Shown here: positions 15,707-23,100 of the stretch, one piece after another
Numbering within the stretch: the stretch's first letter is position 1
Layout: every line of letters starts with the position of its first letter
IMG/VR virus record: IMGVR_UViG_3300028829_000334
Span: 1 to 25,079 of that record
Direction: 5' to 3' (one strand)
From: a virus
Length of the DNA stretch: 25,079 nt
Position numbers and translations under genes: made by a program
Notes under the pieces: generated by a model
The model's database searches: none
What the model saw: only the letters and a program-made list of their open reading frames with translations
What the model was told of the DNA's origin: nothing

Positions 15707-17826
15707 TATTGAAGAGCCTGTATTTGCAAATGCGTAAACCCATTTATCTTTGTAATAAACAAAAAGAAATCATCAGCATCTGTAGTTGTAAAACCTCCAG
15801 AAGATTTAGTAAATCCTGATAGCGTGACTGTTCCAGCAGATGCATTGTTTGTCATTTGAATAACTAAAGTATAATCACCTGCTGCTGTAGGTGCAGCTAA
15901 GGTAAAAGCACCGCCATTAATAATACGTTTTAAGTTACCGCCTGCAGGAGCAGGGGTATACGTACCGCTTGATTTAGTACCATCATCATCTGCTGTTGCT
16001 GTATAACCAGCCGTAATGTTATCATCTGTATCTGCTTTTAATATTTCAACGTCTGCAGTTTCCTTACCGTCCAGCGCATCTTGTAGTCCATCTACGTTTG
16101 CAATAGTATGATTGTGACTATCATCAGATACAGTAGCAGTTAATGTAACGTCTGCATCACCTTTAAAACTTACACTACCAGTAAGATCGCCTCCAAGAGT
16201 AATGGTTCTTGCAGTCGTTAGTGCTGCAGCTAAAGTAGCTGTACTCGCATTACCAGTTACAGATCCAGTAAACGTAGCGTCTGTTCCGTCTGTACCACTG
16301 TTTAGTACAACTGAACCATTCGTAGCTTTAGTATCGCCTGTTATATCGCCTGTTATATTTCCCGTTATATCACCAGAAATATTTCCCTCAAGATTAGCCA
16401 CTAGAGTTGCTACTGCATAACCACTGCTGCTTGCAGTGCTTGTGTTAACTACTGTACCTGACGGTTGATTGAGTGTGTCTTTAAATAGCTTCCATTTTTC
16501 ATCTGTAGCATCTCTAAAAAAACCAGTGTATCTATTTGCTGTACCGTCATTGTATTTACCATAAACACCTATATCAACAGAGTCACTAGTATTGTTTCTT
16601 GCTAAATCTATTAAAGGATCTTCTACAGAAAGATTAGTAGTATTTATAGTTGTTGTAGTACCAGATACAGTTAAGTCACCACCTACAATAATATTACCAG
16701 TAGTTTCTATTTCTCCAAAAAAACCTTTTTGCCATGTAGTCGTAGCGTCACCTAAAGTAAAGGAACCTGTAGAAGGTATAATGTTAGAAGCTACGTCTGA
16801 GTTAATAGTCACTGTATTGTTAGCATCTGTGCCTAATATAGTATTACCAGAAATTGTAGTGTTACCTGATATAATTGAGTTACCTGCAAGGGTACTATTA
16901 ATGCCACTAAATGTTATTGCAGTAGCAGTTCCAGATTTAATAACAAGACTACCAGAATTATTACTCAAGCCGCCCCACGTAACACCATCATCTTTTAACA
17001 AAACATTACCATCAGATACGTCTAAACTTAAATCGCCAGTAGAAAGGCTTAACGTAGTAGAATCTAAAATAAAATCGTCTAATACTAATCTACTTAATGT
17101 AGTAGACCCTACAACTTCTAACGTACCCTGAATAACTGTGTTGCCTGTATTATCTGCAACTGTAAATTTATCTGTATCATTAACGTCTATTTTTTCTGAA
17201 ACTACAAGGCCACCATTAAGAGTAGTGACACCTGCCACTTTTAATATGTTGTCTAAAGTAGTCTCATCTGTAACATCTAGCTTACCCGCAAGATCAATAT
17301 CAGCATCTGTAAATGTGGCTGCTGTAGTTGTATTAGATTTAATAATAAGATTACCTGAGTTATTATTTAAACTTCCCCACGTAACTGTATCGTCTAATAA
17401 AACTACATCGCCACCATCTACATTTATATTGATATCACCAGCAATATCTAAAGTTAAATCTCCAGCAGTTACATCAACTTCATTATTAGTAATGATTAAA
17501 TTACCAGTATTACCTGCGGCTATTGTGTGGCCCTTAACAATACCATCAAAGTACGCATCTTTAAACATATTACCAGTACTGCCTAGATCCGTAAAGTTAG
17601 TTGTTTTAGGAGTTACGGCACCCGCACTAACAATAATATTTTGGCTTGGTCCTACTTTTGTAATTGGAGCGCCTTCTCCTGCACTGCCATCGTGCTTGTG
17701 CCCTTGATTAACTCCCTCATTAAACGCAGCTTCAATTGCATTATATTCTGCGTCAAAATCATCTGCATCAATAACATTACCATTAGCAATATTGTTTGCA
17801 CCATCTTGTCTTGTGTAACCTGCCAT
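15706..17826 (-). CDS. Long tail fibre protein
   Basis: The protein has 706 residues. The N-terminus (1-65) has DADDFDAEYNAIEAAFNEG and GHKHDGSAGEGAPI, a block I know from phage fibre or base proteins that attach to the tail. Most of the rest is Gly/Thr/Asp/Asn-rich beta-repeat sequence typical of trimeric fibres. An internal duplication links residues about 123-173 with 265-307 (VTWGSLNNNSGNLIIKS and VTWGGLSNNSGSLVIKS). A block around 400-460 (TVSGTTTTINTTNLSVEDPL, then IGVYGKY and RDATDEKWKLF) is like cyanophage structural proteins. The C-terminal ~85 residues form a separate beta domain ending HLQIQALQ. It follows the nozzle gene as T7 gp17 does and starts after AAGGAA. It probably binds host receptors. 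Confidence 0.85.
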   Translation of the reverse strand: MAGYTRQDGANNIANGNVIDADDFDAEYNAIEAAFNEGVNQGHKHDGSAGEGAPITKVGPSQNIIVSAGAVTPKTTNFTDLGSTGNMFKDAYFDGIVKGHTIAAGNTGNLIITNNEVDVTAGDLTLDIAGDININVDGGDVVLLDDTVTWGSLNNNSGNLIIKSNTTTAATFTDADIDLAGKLDVTDETTLDNILKVAGVTTLNGGLVVSEKIDVNDTDKFTVADNTGNTVIQGTLEVVGSTTLSRLVLDDFILDSTTLSLSTGDLSLDVSDGNVLLKDDGVTWGGLSNNSGSLVIKSGTATAITFSGINSTLAGNSIISGNTTISGNTILGTDANNTVTINSDVASNIIPSTGSFTLGDATTTWQKGFFGEIETTGNIIVGGDLTVSGTTTTINTTNLSVEDPLIDLARNNTSDSVDIGVYGKYNDGTANRYTGFFRDATDEKWKLFKDTLNQPSGTVVNTSTASSSGYAVATLVANLEGNISGDITGNITGDITGDTKATNGSVVLNSGTDGTDATFTGSVTGNASTATLAAALTTARTITLGGDLTGSVSFKGDADVTLTATVSDDSHNHTIANVDGLQDALDGKETADVEILKADTDDNITAGYTATADDDGTKSSGTYTPAPAGGNLKRIINGGAFTLAAPTAAGDYTLVIQMTNNASAGTVTLSGFTKSSGGFTTTDADDFFLFITKINGFTHLQIQALQ

Positions 17827-17835
17827 GTTGTTTCC

Positions 17836-19473
17836 TTATTGTCTATCTTCTTGGCTGTATTCTAATAAAGCCGTATCAAGCGTAAATGTAGGGTTAGTTG
17901 AAAAATCTGATAACCTTATAGCTATAGTTTTTCCAGATCCAATTACATTTAAGTTATAAACGTTATCTAATACACCGCCGTATGTACCATATGTATGTGT
18001 AGAATTATATCCTGACCAACTGGTATTTACTAAAGTTTTATCTGATGGATCTTTTTCTGCAAAACGCACAGAAGTTCCAAATATAAATACAGCACTACCA
18101 GTACTAGATATTTGTTGAGTAGCTGGTTGAATTATTTTTGTATTTGTAGCTGAGGCAAAATCATATTTAATATTTAAATTTAATGCCATACTTGCAGTAG
18201 GCTCTGCGTACAAAGTCATTTTATAAAACGTCTTACGCATTTGAGGGTCTGTAAGGGGCATAAAAGGAGACTCATAAATAGCCTCTATTGCGCTACCATT
18301 AAAGGTAGCTCCAGTTTCCATTATATAAACATAGCCATCTTCATTAGCAAATGCTAATGTTTCTAATGTATTAGTATATCTACTATCTGCTATATGTGCT
18401 TTAATACCTTTTATAGTAGACCAAGATAAACCACCACCACCTTGAGATACAAATTTAGTTGCGATTAAACCTTTTGCTGCTTCTGTTTGTTCAGATTGAA
18501 CATAAGCAAAAATACGATATTGAGCTTTTTCTTTAAGTACAACAGAACAAAATATAGGAGTCTGATTTAAAAATGTAGTAGCATCTTTTACTATAATATC
18601 TGATACTACGTCTAATCCAAAGTCTCCTATACGATCTGTAGCACTCAATAGCCTAATACCATCAGGAGCCAGATACATAATATCGCCGCCCACTTCTTGA
18701 ATAGTATCCCCGTTAATGCAGCCAATACCGTTTGTAATAGGAGATATAACAAAATCAGCAGAGCTACTACCTGTTATTCTTTTAATCGTATCAGTAGTAA
18801 ATACGATAAGTTGATCACGAAAGGATATTAATCCAGTTACTTTGTTGCCTACATTAATAACCCCAGCACCATTAGCTACATTAAAATCGTCTACAGATTG
18901 TGGTGCTGTAAAATAAATATTATTATCTTTAGCATAGAATGCTGTAGATTTAAAGTATGCTACGTGTTGAGCGCCTAAAGGATCATTAGTTCCAATATCA
19001 TTTGAATCATTGCTGGAATCGTTTTTTAAAAAAGTAAGTGTGTTACCTGATGTATTGTATATAGCGGGAAAATTAGTTCCGTCTACAAATATAACCTTAT
19101 CATCGCCGTTTAGATTATATAAAACACTCTTAGCTTTACCTCCATTTGTAGCAGCACTAGACCCTAAACTAGTCCAACTTGTACCTGAACTTCTATAATA
19201 TTCAGTTTTATTATTGGTTGAATTTTTTCTTGCAGCTACAATATTACCTGAACCAATTACTTTAAGTGCTAGTATAGGACCAGTTCCTGTAACTGCAGTG
19301 TTGCTGTACTTATTATATCCTTTTAATTTAGTATATCCACCTTCTTTATTTACCTCAAAGTTTTGTAGTATAGTAGCAGATCCAACAGCATTAGTACCAT
19401 GCTGAAGTGGGCTAAGATTAGAGATAAGACCCCCTCTAAACTCAATAGGAAATGTCTGCCATTGTGTTGCCAT
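17836..19473 (-). CDS. Tail tubular protein B (nozzle; T7 gp12-like)
   Basis: The protein has 545 residues and directly follows tail tubular protein A, as gene 12 follows gene 11 in T7. The N-terminus (about 8-60) has EFRGGLISNLSPLQHG, then SATILQNFEVNKEGGYTKLKG, the 'fixed offset, name the variable, rule the region' opening that is common to podovirus nozzle/stabilisation proteins. The centre is beta-propeller-like, with LISFRDQLIVFTTDTIKRIT (about 216-235) and IMYLAPDGIRLLS, followed by a C-terminal beta region. It is shorter than T7 gp12 (794 residues), like nozzle proteins of other marine podoviruses. It seals the tail tip and holds fibres. TAATG couples it to the preceding gene. Confidence 0.85.
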   Translation of the reverse strand: MATQWQTFPIEFRGGLISNLSPLQHGTNAVGSATILQNFEVNKEGGYTKLKGYNKYSNTAVTGTGPILALKVIGSGNIVAARKNSTNNKTEYYRSSGTSWTSLGSSAATNGGKAKSVLYNLNGDDKVIFVDGTNFPAIYNTSGNTLTFLKNDSSNDSNDIGTNDPLGAQHVAYFKSTAFYAKDNNIYFTAPQSVDDFNVANGAGVINVGNKVTGLISFRDQLIVFTTDTIKRITGSSSADFVISPITNGIGCINGDTIQEVGGDIMYLAPDGIRLLSATDRIGDFGLDVVSDIIVKDATTFLNQTPIFCSVVLKEKAQYRIFAYVQSEQTEAAKGLIATKFVSQGGGGLSWSTIKGIKAHIADSRYTNTLETLAFANEDGYVYIMETGATFNGSAIEAIYESPFMPLTDPQMRKTFYKMTLYAEPTASMALNLNIKYDFASATNTKIIQPATQQISSTGSAVFIFGTSVRFAEKDPSDKTLVNTSWSGYNSTHTYGTYGGVLDNVYNLNVIGSGKTIAIRLSDFSTNPTFTLDTALLEYSQEDRQ

Positions 19474-20156
19474 TAAAAGTGTACCCTCGTATCACGTAAG
19501 TATTCTGTACGATTTATATTAATACTACGTAAGTGCTTAATGCCCTGAGTAAATTTTTGCATTGCTAGTTGTGAGGATTGAAGATCACCCCTAAACTGAT
19601 ACACATAATACATAGCCCCATCTACAATTACATAACGATATTGTTCAGGAAGATTAGGTACGTCAGAAAATAACTCTAAGTCAAAACCTGTAGTATAGTA
19701 TTCGTATATTAATTCGTATGCTTTGTCAGGTGCAGGTACTACTATTAATTCCCTACTAGGCGCACGTACAATATAACGTGGTGTACCTGTACTACTAGAG
19801 TTATATTCAGAATCTACATGTTTGTCAAGGTATTCTTCATAACTAAGCACTTTAAGTTTAATAGTATTTGTAGCTAATGTATCATCACGTTTAATTCTAA
19901 AGCTATTTAAATTAACTGTTTTAGCATCATATGGATAACTATAGCGTGACTCGCCCACTAATAATATTTCTGTTTCTTCTACGTGGTTCCAAGGCCATTC
20001 ATACTCTTCTTGTTGAATGTGTCTAATAGAAGAGTTAATTGAATCTTTAGCAAAACTGTAAAAACCTGTAGTTGTAGCAAAGTTAGCAGCAGTCAACTCT
20101 ACTTCATTAAGCCTACGATTTACATCATTAACTAAACTAATAAAATCGTATGCCAT
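19473..20156 (-). CDS. Tail tubular protein A (adaptor; T7 gp11-like)
   Basis: The protein has 227 residues (T7 gp11 has 196). It shows the family's helical opening (FISLVNDVNRRLNEVELT), the block FAKDSINSSIRHIQQEEYEW (about 34-53) and the WPWN turn that follows. A beta region comes next with YEEYLDKH and GTPRYIV, and there is a C-terminal helical end. This ring protein connects the portal to the nozzle. GGGAGAAA lies just before its ATG, overlapping the end of the 105-residue adaptor gene. Its TAA overlaps the nozzle ATG. Confidence 0.85.
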   Translation of the reverse strand: MAYDFISLVNDVNRRLNEVELTAANFATTTGFYSFAKDSINSSIRHIQQEEYEWPWNHVEETEILLVGESRYSYPYDAKTVNLNSFRIKRDDTLATNTIKLKVLSYEEYLDKHVDSEYNSSSTGTPRYIVRAPSRELIVVPAPDKAYELIYEYYTTGFDLELFSDVPNLPEQYRYVIVDGAMYYVYQFRGDLQSSQLAMQKFTQGIKHLRSININRTEYLRDTRVHF

Positions 20157-20158
20157 AC

Positions 20159-20476
20159 TTATTTCTCCCTAACACGTAATAATATTGAACGCTCATATTG
20201 TAATGCACCAAGTGTAGTTATTTTACAAGTAATCTTATATCGTTTGTTATTTGTACCTAATCCAAGTCTAATAGTAGCAACAGTATTTGTGTTAGTACCC
20301 TGTACAAATTGTATACCATCTACAGTATCTGCATCGCTAACCTGTGTTTTAATTCCACTAGCATTATCTATATACCAAGTAACTGCAGAAATAGTATCAC
20401 TACCTAAGAAACGTGACCAATCTACGCTATAATCAACAACTTCATCTTTATCTTTATCAGGCCATTTGTATGACAT
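20159..20476 (-). CDS. Putative phage fibre-tail adaptor protein
   Basis: The protein has 105 residues. The pattern KWPDKDKDEVVDYSVDWSRF (4-23), then DTISAVTW, a variable loop and a C-terminal beta run (YKITCKITT, about 80-88) matches the short phage proteins that carry a K-W-x-K/D-K-D-P-x-E-x-x-D-Y-x-x-D-W opening and are named fibre-tail adaptor proteins in databases. The fold suggested is a small Ig-like beta sandwich. It sits between the 761-residue repeat protein and tail tubular protein A, which fits a part that links fibres or repeat proteins to the tail. It starts after AAGGAAT. Confidence 0.65.
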   Translation of the reverse strand: MSYKWPDKDKDEVVDYSVDWSRFLGSDTISAVTWYIDNASGIKTQVSDADTVDGIQFVQGTNTNTVATIRLGLGTNNKRYKITCKITTLGALQYERSILLRVREK

Positions 20477-20485
20477 TTTTATTCC

Positions 20486-22771
20486 TTACGCTGCTACATA
20501 TACAGACTTTTTGTTGTCTTGTGGAGACACATAAACAATACGTGATTGTGGATTAATGTGTACTATATTGTTACTACTTTCAGGTAGTATGTAAACTGTG
20601 TTAGACTTTTCAGTTACATAAATGTTATCTTTAGTATCTTGTACCCTTAGATAAATTAGTCTATTTTTTGAGAAATTATCTACATTATAATTAGTTACAT
20701 TTTCAACTACTGTAACAGTTCCAGAAGAACTTGTCAAACCAGATAGTGATACAGCAGCACTTGTACCAATATTTATACTGTTACCTGTTGATGTAAATAA
20801 ACCTTCACTTACAGGGTTTATTATAGTAAAGACAGAATCTTGTCTTGTAATAGTAAAGTTAACTGAATCAGTTATTATGGAGGGTAAGTAGTCTAATACT
20901 GCAGCATGACCTGTTAAAGTAAATAAACCATTTAGTACAGACTCAGCTACAATCTTATTTACATCTTGACCAGTAATTGTAAATGTAGCAACTTCTAATG
21001 AAACACGTAAGTGCTTTACAAAGTTTGTGTCTTGACCCGTTACAATAAAGATGCCACTAGTTACACCTTCGCCAATAATACGTTCTGAGTCTTGTCCTGT
21101 TAGGGTAAAGTTGCCTTGATCAGCTACAAAATGTAGAACCGCTGCTGTGTTAACGTTTTGACCCGTAAGGCTAAACGTACCTACTAAGAAGACTTCACTT
21201 ATTGTTTCTGTAACCGCTTGACCAGTTAAGGTAAACCTAAAGCCATCGACAACACCTATTGTGTTGCCCATACCGTTGCCATGTACGGTACAGTAGTATC
21301 TTAAATCATCTGGTGCATCTGAGGCTACAGTTATCGTTACTGTAGCTCCTGAAGTACCTGCTGTTCCACTAGAGCTTACACTTGTAGTGTAACTGTTACC
21401 ACTACCATCTTTAAAACGTAATGGGTGATTAGAGTTAGAAGCATCACTTTGATCAAAGATATATGTTCTATTACGTTCTAGCGTTAGAACAGGATGATTA
21501 ACACCATCAATGTAGAAGACATTGCCACCACCATCATTGGCTACTGTAATAGTAAATGTCTTATCTGCAGTTTCAGCTTCAGCTACTAGGACTCTGTTGA
21601 TGTTTAAGTTAGAGTCTTGTACTGTTACAGCAAACGATTCACTTATTACACTCTCTACTACAGACTTAGTTAGATTTACATCTTGTCCTGTTAGAGAGTA
21701 GCTATTGCTTTCTACAACCTCAACAATGTCAGCATTAACATCCTGACCTGTAAGTGCAAACGTACCTGTGTCTGCAACAAGAAGCTGTACTTTTCTAGGA
21801 TCAGCATCCACCCCAGTCAGAGTAAATGTACCTGCGTCTGCTACTACATTAAGTTGTGCAGATACACTAGCGTCTTGTCCAGCTAAGGTAAAGCTACCAG
21901 AAGTTACATCAACACTACGTACAGAATTAGGTGTAGCATCTTGTAGTGTAGAAGTAAAGGAACCTACACCTGCAGGGAATGTAATACTAAATACAGAAGC
22001 CTGTCCAACTAGTGCAAGTGTACTTAAATCGACAGGGTATTCTACGCTACTTACAATGTCTTGACCTGTAAGGCTAAACAAACCTGTATTGGCTGTAAAT
22101 ATTTGACCTCTGATAAGATCATCTGCAGCCTGTGTTGTAGCGGTAAATGTGCCTGCATCTGCAGACAGATTAAGTGACTTAGTAACGTCTGTATCTTGAC
22201 CTGTTAGTGCAAACGTACCTGTAGTAACTTGTTCTACTGTATCAACATTTAATACAGAGTCTTGACCTGTAGTAGTAAATGTACCTACATCTACGGATAG
22301 GGATTTACCCTCAATAAACTCTGCATCTTGACCCGTAAGTGTAAAGCTACCTGTGTTAGCCAAGAAGCTGTCTTGTACAGACAGGTTAGTTAGAGTAATG
22401 CCAGTAAGTGTAAAGCTACCAGTAGTAACTTGCTCTACTGTATTAACATTTAATGCAGAGTCTTGGCCTGTAGTAGTAAAGGTACCTACATCTACGGATA
22501 GGGATTTACCCTCAATAAACTCTGCATCTTGACCCGTAAGTGTAAAGCTACCTGTGTTAGCCAAGAAGTTGTCTTGTACAGATAGGTTAGTTAGGGTTAT
22601 ACCAGTAAGAGTAAAGCTACCGTGATCTACATCTACGCTACGTACAGAGTTTAATGTAGCGTCTTGGCCCGTAAATGCAAGGCTACCATTGGCTGCAACT
22701 ATAGAGTATGCAACACCAATGGCCCCATCATCTGCAAGTGGGGCAGCAGCTAATGGGGAAAAGCCAAGCAT
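20486..22771 (-). CDS. Virion beta-repeat protein with inserted cupredoxin-like domain
   Basis: The protein has 761 residues. About 17 copies of a 20-23-residue unit centred on G-[ST]-F-[TA]-L-T-G-Q-D fill residues 30-395. A different domain follows at about 402-509, then eight more units (aromatic at 513, 533, 555, 575, 597, 617, 639, 659). The end (700-761) has short strands such as IYV, VYI, VHI, VYV about 10 residues apart. The inserted domain reads as a cupredoxin: FTITVAN, FDQSDASNSNHPLRF with H449, and YYCTVHGNGMG with C494-x2-H497-x3-M501, so all four type-1 copper ligands are present. A structural, surface-exposed role is likely from its place among tail and fibre genes. AAGGAG supports the start. 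The copper content is inferred only from residues. Confidence 0.8.
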   Translation of the reverse strand: MLGFSPLAAAPLADDGAIGVAYSIVAANGSLAFTGQDATLNSVRSVDVDHGSFTLTGITLTNLSVQDNFLANTGSFTLTGQDAEFIEGKSLSVDVGTFTTTGQDSALNVNTVEQVTTGSFTLTGITLTNLSVQDSFLANTGSFTLTGQDAEFIEGKSLSVDVGTFTTTGQDSVLNVDTVEQVTTGTFALTGQDTDVTKSLNLSADAGTFTATTQAADDLIRGQIFTANTGLFSLTGQDIVSSVEYPVDLSTLALVGQASVFSITFPAGVGSFTSTLQDATPNSVRSVDVTSGSFTLAGQDASVSAQLNVVADAGTFTLTGVDADPRKVQLLVADTGTFALTGQDVNADIVEVVESNSYSLTGQDVNLTKSVVESVISESFAVTVQDSNLNINRVLVAEAETADKTFTITVANDGGGNVFYIDGVNHPVLTLERNRTYIFDQSDASNSNHPLRFKDGSGNSYTTSVSSSGTAGTSGATVTITVASDAPDDLRYYCTVHGNGMGNTIGVVDGFRFTLTGQAVTETISEVFLVGTFSLTGQNVNTAAVLHFVADQGNFTLTGQDSERIIGEGVTSGIFIVTGQDTNFVKHLRVSLEVATFTITGQDVNKIVAESVLNGLFTLTGHAAVLDYLPSIITDSVNFTITRQDSVFTIINPVSEGLFTSTGNSINIGTSAAVSLSGLTSSSGTVTVVENVTNYNVDNFSKNRLIYLRVQDTKDNIYVTEKSNTVYILPESSNNIVHINPQSRIVYVSPQDNKKSVYVAA
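21245..21568 (-). other. Cupredoxin-like domain within the repeat protein
   Basis: This stretch encodes about residues 402-509 of the 761-residue protein and interrupts its repeat array. H449 in SNHPL and C494/H497/M501 in YCTVHGNGM match the order His, Cys, His, Met of plastocyanin-like copper sites. Closely similar segments occur, from memory, in other marine phage and marine bacterial proteins. Confidence 0.7.
22221..22622 (-). repeat. Tandem 201-bp direct repeat (two copies)
   Basis: Two copies of 201 bases, 22221-22421 and 22422-22622, are adjacent, in frame and nearly identical. The run ctacggatagggatttaccc occurs in both, exactly 201 bases apart. Each copy codes for 67 residues (three beta-repeat units, including SVQDxFLANTGSFTLTGQDA). 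The few base differences point to a recent duplication. Confidence 0.9.
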
Positions 22772-22781
22772 GTGTTACTCC

Positions 22782-23087
22782 TTAAACGGCAGTAGACCCT
22801 GCCATGTCATCCTGAGCCATTACCCAAGCATAGCACTTGTCCATGAATGTTGAGCCAGACGCAGCTTCGATATCTGTAAGGTTTGCGTTATACCGCTTAA
22901 AGTCTACCTCACGGGTATCATCATCAGGCGTTGCTGTAGCATATGCTGACAAGTCAATCATCACCATGAACTTTGGGTCAGTTCCACGTTGACGTGACAC
23001 AGCCGCTGTCACGATGCGGTAGTAAGCGTTATTGAAGGCTATGCCGTACTGAGAGGCACCTTCTGCGATATTGCTTTGAATAGCCAT
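22782..23087 (-). CDS. Small virion-associated protein of unknown function (101 residues)
   Basis: The ATG at 23087 is preceded by AAGGAG seven bases upstream. The longer reading from 23165 would run back into the adhesin gene and adds 26 unlike residues, so the shorter form of 101 residues is used. It opens MAIQSNIAEGASQYGIAFNN, has an inner beta pattern (YYRIVTAAVSRQR, FMVMIDLSAYA) and ends in a helix with FMDKCYAWVMAQDD. The layout (MAIQSN, then a strand, then a YAWV helix) is like short proteins found beside fibre genes in other phages, with no proven function. It sits between the second adhesin and the beta-repeat protein, and its stop is inside the next gene's ribosome site. Confidence 0.75.
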   Translation of the reverse strand: MAIQSNIAEGASQYGIAFNNAYYRIVTAAVSRQRGTDPKFMVMIDLSAYATATPDDDTREVDFKRYNANLTDIEAASGSTFMDKCYAWVMAQDDMAGSTAV

Positions 23088-23094
23088 TTGATTT

Positions 23095-23100
23095 CTCCTT
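23095..23100 (-). promoter_or_regulatory. Ribosome-binding site fixing the start of the 101-residue protein
   Basis: AAGGAG on the - strand lies seven bases before the ATG at 23087 and just after the stop of the second adhesin. It supports the shorter start over the upstream in-frame ATG at 23165. Confidence 0.8.

Noticed and set aside
16592-17707. Two long + strand open frames (179 and 189 residues) opposite the tail fibre gene
   Set aside because: They lie antisense to a well-supported fibre gene whose Thr/Gly/Asn codons leave the other strand open. Their translations are Val/Ser/Pro/Leu-rich with no recognisable domain, and no ribosome site or neighbouring gene supports them.
21768-22064. 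+ strand open frame of 98 residues within the beta-repeat gene
   Set aside because: It is antisense to the repeat protein and its own repetition simply mirrors the GxFxLTGQD codons. It has no independent support.
20486-22771. Regular short DNA repeats that could suggest a CRISPR array
   Set aside because: The repeats are degenerate, code for a protein in one frame, have no constant repeat with unique spacers, and no cas operon is present. The Cas4-like gene at 1340 is a phage exonuclease in a replication cluster.
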